Source: Acidimicrobiaceae bacterium (GTDB taxonomy: Bacteria; Actinomycetota; Acidimicrobiia; Acidimicrobiales; Acidimicrobiaceae). Taken from it: DNA of 39,733 nucleotides. Shown here piece after piece: positions 37,282 through 39,733 of the stretch. The stretch lies in contig JABEUN010000050.1 of the NCBI GenBank assembly GCA_013044385.1, forward strand, positions 1 to 39,733, read 5' to 3'. Made by a program: the position numbers and the translations under genes. Positions within the stretch are counted from its first letter, which is position 1. The number at the start of each line of letters is the position of its first letter. The notes beneath the pieces are model-generated. The model saw nothing but the letters and a program-made list of their open reading frames with translations, had not been told where the DNA came from and ran no database searches.

Positions 37282-38019
37282 CTACGATTCAATCCGTTCG
37301 ATCCCAAAGAACGCGTCCTTTACGTTCTCATTCTGCTCGAACTCTTCAACCGACCCATCGAACCGGCTCCTACCGCCCTCGATCACAACAATCCTTTCGG
37401 CGAGGCGCAGAAATCGAACGTTCTGCTCAGCCAGCAACAGTGTCATTCGCTGCTCGGCGTGAATTGAGATCAGCCGGTCAACCAGCTGACTCACAAACAG
37501 TGGAGAGAGTCCGGCTGACGGCTCATCCATCACGATCAGACGGGGCCTTCGAAACTGTGTTCGGGCGACGCCGAGAATCTTCCGTTGTCCTCCTGAGAGC
37601 GAACCCGCCAGTTCACCACGCCGCGCAAATAGGTCTGGGAACTGACCCCAGGTCTCCGAAAGTCGAAGATTCACGATTTTCCTGGGAAGTCCATGCCCCG
37701 TTACGCGAAGGTTCTCCTCAATGCTGAGTCCCGGAAATACGCCGAGTTCGCTCATAAAACTTATACCCGCACGGACCCGCTCATCGGGACGCATGGCGTC
37801 GAGGCGATTGCCTTCGAAACTCACCGATCCACCGATATTCGGAAGGAGGCCCATGATTGTTTTTAGAAGTGTCGTCTTCCCCGCTCCATTTGCACCGAGA
37901 AGTACGACGACCTCACCGGGGAGTACCGCAACGCTTACACCCCAGAGCACCTGCATGCCGCCGTAGCCAGCCTCCAGCTGGTCAACGACCAACGAAGGCA
38001 CCACGCCGCTACTGTCCAA
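37282..38019 (-). CDS. livF: Branched-chain amino acid type ABC transporter ATPase LivF
   Basis: 245 residues from a TTG start with GGAGGTG five bases upstream. Walker A 'GANGAGKTT', Q-loop region 'GISFMSELGVFPGLSIEENL', signature 'SLSGGQRKILGVARTQ', Walker B 'LIVMDEPSAGLSP', H-loop-like 'LLLAEQN' (Gln/Asn as normal for LivF). It overlaps the livG 3' end by 11 bases. It would energise uptake of branched-chain amino acids or related compounds, but its permease gene livM upstream is broken, and livH and livJ are not in the window. Confidence 0.93.
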   Translation of the reverse strand: MDSSGVVPSLVVDQLEAGYGGMQVLWGVSVAVLPGEVVVLLGANGAGKTTLLKTIMGLLPNIGGSVSFEGNRLDAMRPDERVRAGISFMSELGVFPGLSIEENLRVTGHGLPRKIVNLRLSETWGQFPDLFARRGELAGSLSGGQRKILGVARTQFRRPRLIVMDEPSAGLSPLFVSQLVDRLISIHAEQRMTLLLAEQNVRFLRLAERIVVIEGGRSRFDGSVEEFEQNENVKDAFFGIERIES

Positions 38020-38716
38020 GGAACACCTCCACGACCTTATCGTCAGAAAACGCTTCTTTCAGGCCCCCAGAGAAGATCTCTCTCCCTGCGTCGAGAACCA
38101 AGACCCGATCTACAACCGCCTCGAGGAACCCGAGCAGGTGTTCTACCACAACCAATGCCATGCCGGTCTTTCGAAGCTCGTTCAGCAACGAAGCAATGTC
38201 GCTCAATTCAGACGGTGACAAACCAGCGGCTAGTTCATTGACAAGGACCACCGAAGGTGAGAGTGCGAGCACCCGGGCGAGATCGAGTCTTTTCTGTTGC
38301 ATCGTCGTCAATGAGTTCGCGCGTCGATCTCCGAGATCTGCAAGCCCAACAAACTCCAGCGGGTCAACGTCTCGATTCTTGACGGCTTTGGAGTACCGGA
38401 GTGCAACTTGAACGTTCTCCAAGACAGTCAGGTTACCGAGCGGCTTAGGGACCTGGAAGGTGCGACCAAGCCCTAATCTTGCTCGTCTATGGGGAGGAAG
38501 ATCTTCTATTCCAACGCCACGAAGCATGACGGTACCGGCTGAGGCGGTGTAGACCCCCGAAACAACATTAATAAAGGTCGTCTTGCCTGAACCGTTTGGG
38601 CCGACTAGCCCAACTGCCTCACCGGGATAGAGCTCTAGCGACACTGAGTCAAGGGCTCGAAAACCTCCGAAATTCTTAGTTAGGCCAATTGCCGACAACA
38701 AGGGCGCATCACTCAT
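38009..38716 (-). CDS. livG: Branched-chain amino acid type ABC transporter ATPase LivG, altered Walker B
   Basis: 235 residues from ATG 38716 ('MSDAPLLSAIGLTKNFGGFRALD'), which overlaps the end of livM by 8 bases; the frame is open further upstream. Walker A 'GPNGSGKTT', 'GLGRTFQVPKPLGNLTVLENV', and the usual short C-terminus 'VFLGQ'. Two motifs are unusual: the signature reads 'LTTMQQKRLDLARVLA' (LPYGQQRRLEIARALA is typical) and the Walker B reads 'VVLVNELAAGLSP', where the Mg-coordinating Asp is Asn and the following Pro is Leu. ATP hydrolysis may be impaired, in keeping with decay of the operon. Confidence 0.9.
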   Translation of the reverse strand: MSDAPLLSAIGLTKNFGGFRALDSVSLELYPGEAVGLVGPNGSGKTTFINVVSGVYTASAGTVMLRGVGIEDLPPHRRARLGLGRTFQVPKPLGNLTVLENVQVALRYSKAVKNRDVDPLEFVGLADLGDRRANSLTTMQQKRLDLARVLALSPSVVLVNELAAGLSPSELSDIASLLNELRKTGMALVVVEHLLGFLEAVVDRVLVLDAGREIFSGGLKEAFSDDKVVEVFLGQ

Positions 38717-39029
38717 CAGAACCGTCCGCTGCTCCAGCTCCCACCGAAATCGGCTCATGACCACCCGATCCCGGACTCGCGGCGATCCCGCCTCGACTCC
38801 CAGGAAGTCGCCTTCGAAAGATCTCAACGAGACTCGCAAGACCGCCCGGCAAGAAGAGTGTCAGAAAGACGATCAACACGCCGTAAATAAGTTGGAAGTA
38901 CTGGGGTGAGGAGATGCCGATGAACTCGTACAGAACGTAGAGAGCTATACCGCCAAGAATGGGCCCAAGCACACTTCCAACGCCGCCAAAGAGTGCGAAT
39001 ACTATCGCAAAGACGCTCACGTCGGCACG
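38709..39029 (-). pseudogene. livM: LivM permease, 3' remnant cut by an insertion sequence
   Basis: About 106 codons of the C-terminal part of a LivM permease: 'DVSVFAIVFALFGGVGSVLGPILGGIALYVLYEFIGI', 'YFQLIYGVLIVFLTLFLPGGLASL'. The match to LivM stops at 39029, where the IS end TGTCAAGC begins; the first about 200 residues of the protein are missing. The 3' end overlaps livG as in intact operons. Confidence 0.9.
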
Positions 39030-39489
39030 TGTCAAGCTTTTTGAGACAATTCTTTCAATTATTTACTGAGTCAGTGACCTCCTTCACCGGTTCGTTGATC
39101 CACGCGACGGTCGGAAGCGCCGGTGGGGTGGGAACTTTGTGAACAAACCGTTCGGGGTGTTCTGCGTAGGCGTCGAGCAGGACCGTCTCACGTCGTTCAC
39201 GAACCTTTTCAGCTCGTCCGTAGTGGACATCGGCTGGAGTGTGATATCCGATGCCGGAGTGACGATGATGTTCGTTGTACCAAGACATGAAGCGTCGAAA
39301 ATGGGCCTGAGCGTCTTCGAAACTGCCGAATCGATTGGGAAAATCGGGCCGGTACTTGAGGGTTCGGAACTGGCTCTCTGAATAGGGATTGTCATTACTT
39401 ACATGAGGACGGCTGTGGGATTTGGTGACTCCGAGATCCGCCAGTAGGTGCGCTACTCCTTTGGCGATCATTGGTGATCCCCGGACGCT
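39030..39489 (-). mobile_element. IS3-family element remnant (right end and C-terminal transposase)
   Basis: The right terminus reads TGTCAAGCTTTTTGAGACA from 39030 on the plus strand and directly abuts livM. The transposase OrfB frame (stop at 39055) covers the C-terminal part of the rve integrase core: 'GVTKSHSRPHVSNDNPYSESQFRTLKYRPDFP' with the catalytic Glu, then 'FMSWYNEHHRHSGIGYHTPADVHYG'. The usual ATG at 39471 is internal. The upstream part with 'HADRG' (a catalytic Asp) is lost: sense ends at about 39489 at 'RGSP', where an IS110-type 3' end begins. The element is not functional by itself. Confidence 0.85.
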
Positions 39490-39733
39490 CTCATGTTTGT
39501 CAAGTCGAGAGAGTAGGTCGTTTGAGAACCAACTGGGCCTTCGGAGTGAACGCTAGGCAGCCACCTTGTGATTAACCAAAACGTGATAGACCTCTCTTGC
39601 AACATAACGCTTCAAGCACCTCATCACCTCGCGTTTCCCTCTGTGTCAACCTTGATCGAGGCAGGCTGAGCTGTCGAATCGTTGAACTGAGAGGGCGGGA
39701 AAGAGAACCCCGAAATGACAACCGTTACCGACC
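39490..39733 (-). mobile_element. IS110-family element, 3' fragment
   Basis: A short minus-strand frame (39553-39645) reads 'GKREVMRCLKRYVAREVYHVL' and ends 'NHKVAA' at a TAG. This is the C-terminal signature of IS110/IS116-type transposases (GKTKREAxRCLKRYxAREVYxLL). After the stop, about 60 bases with 'CTTGACAAACAT' resemble the usual IS110 right-end sequence up to about 39490. Upstream of 39645 the frame is broken by a TGA, and the expected 'EGKTKRE' seems to have a small deletion, so the copy is degenerate. It continues beyond the window. Confidence 0.6.

Overview
The window looks like a chromosomal segment of an actinobacterium of moderate GC content. Support comes from the two mycothiol-S-transferase-like (DinB/MDMPI fold) proteins, an Ada-AlkA fusion of actinobacterial type, a rifampicin phosphotransferase homologue, and frequent GTG/TTG starts with purine-rich Shine-Dalgarno sequences. 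An acidimicrobial-type actinobacterium would fit the many gene-poor stretches, but I cannot prove a genus from the sequence alone. Coding density is low in the left half (about 2-21 kb) and high in the right half.

Layout. 0-9.2 kb: housekeeping and decaying genes. These are tRNA-Arg(CCU), xseB-xseA (exonuclease VII), an unknown membrane protein, a full-length rifampicin phosphotransferase frame (rph) interrupted by three in-frame stops, tRNA-Arg(UCU), a long gene-poor stretch, a DinB/MDMPI-fold protein and a small coiled-coil protein. 9.2-17.7 kb: tRNA-His and tRNA-Lys(CUU), followed directly by a tyrosine integrase whose gene starts 77 bp after tRNA-Lys. This is the classic layout of a tRNA-anchored genomic island. 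The island carries one leftward, tightly overlapped operon (about 16.07 to 10.74 kb): a small excisionase-like HTH protein, an unknown 144-aa protein, a 530-aa protein ending in a tyrosine-recombinase-like domain, a 232-aa protein that looks like a catalytically dead recombinase domain, and a 686-aa UvrD-like SF1 helicase. This is the best candidate for an undescribed system; a defence or element-maintenance role is inference. An XRE-type regulator lies beyond it.

18-21 kb: a truncated Ada-AlkA gene, and an ArsR-type regulator divergent from an MDMPI-like enzyme across an operator-like inverted repeat. 21.5-37 kb: what appears to be one catabolic regulon for a sugar or sugar acid. Rightward genes are an E1-alpha/E1-beta 2-oxoacid dehydrogenase pair with a stand-alone lipoyl domain. 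Leftward is an eight-gene run: an M24/creatinase-like protein, a U32-like barrel protein, an IlvD/Edd dehydratase, an ABC sugar-binding lipoprotein, two permeases, an aldehyde dehydrogenase and an SMP-30 lactonase. Divergent from this run are an IclR regulator, a zinc-type medium-chain dehydrogenase and an MsmK/UgpC-type ABC ATPase. Import, oxidation, lactone opening, dehydration and further oxidation together suggest a non-phosphorylative aldonate pathway; the substrate is unknown.

37.2-39.7 kb: livF, livG and the 3' end of livM of a branched-chain amino acid type transporter. livM is cut by an IS3-family remnant, which itself appears to be interrupted by the end of an IS110-family element.
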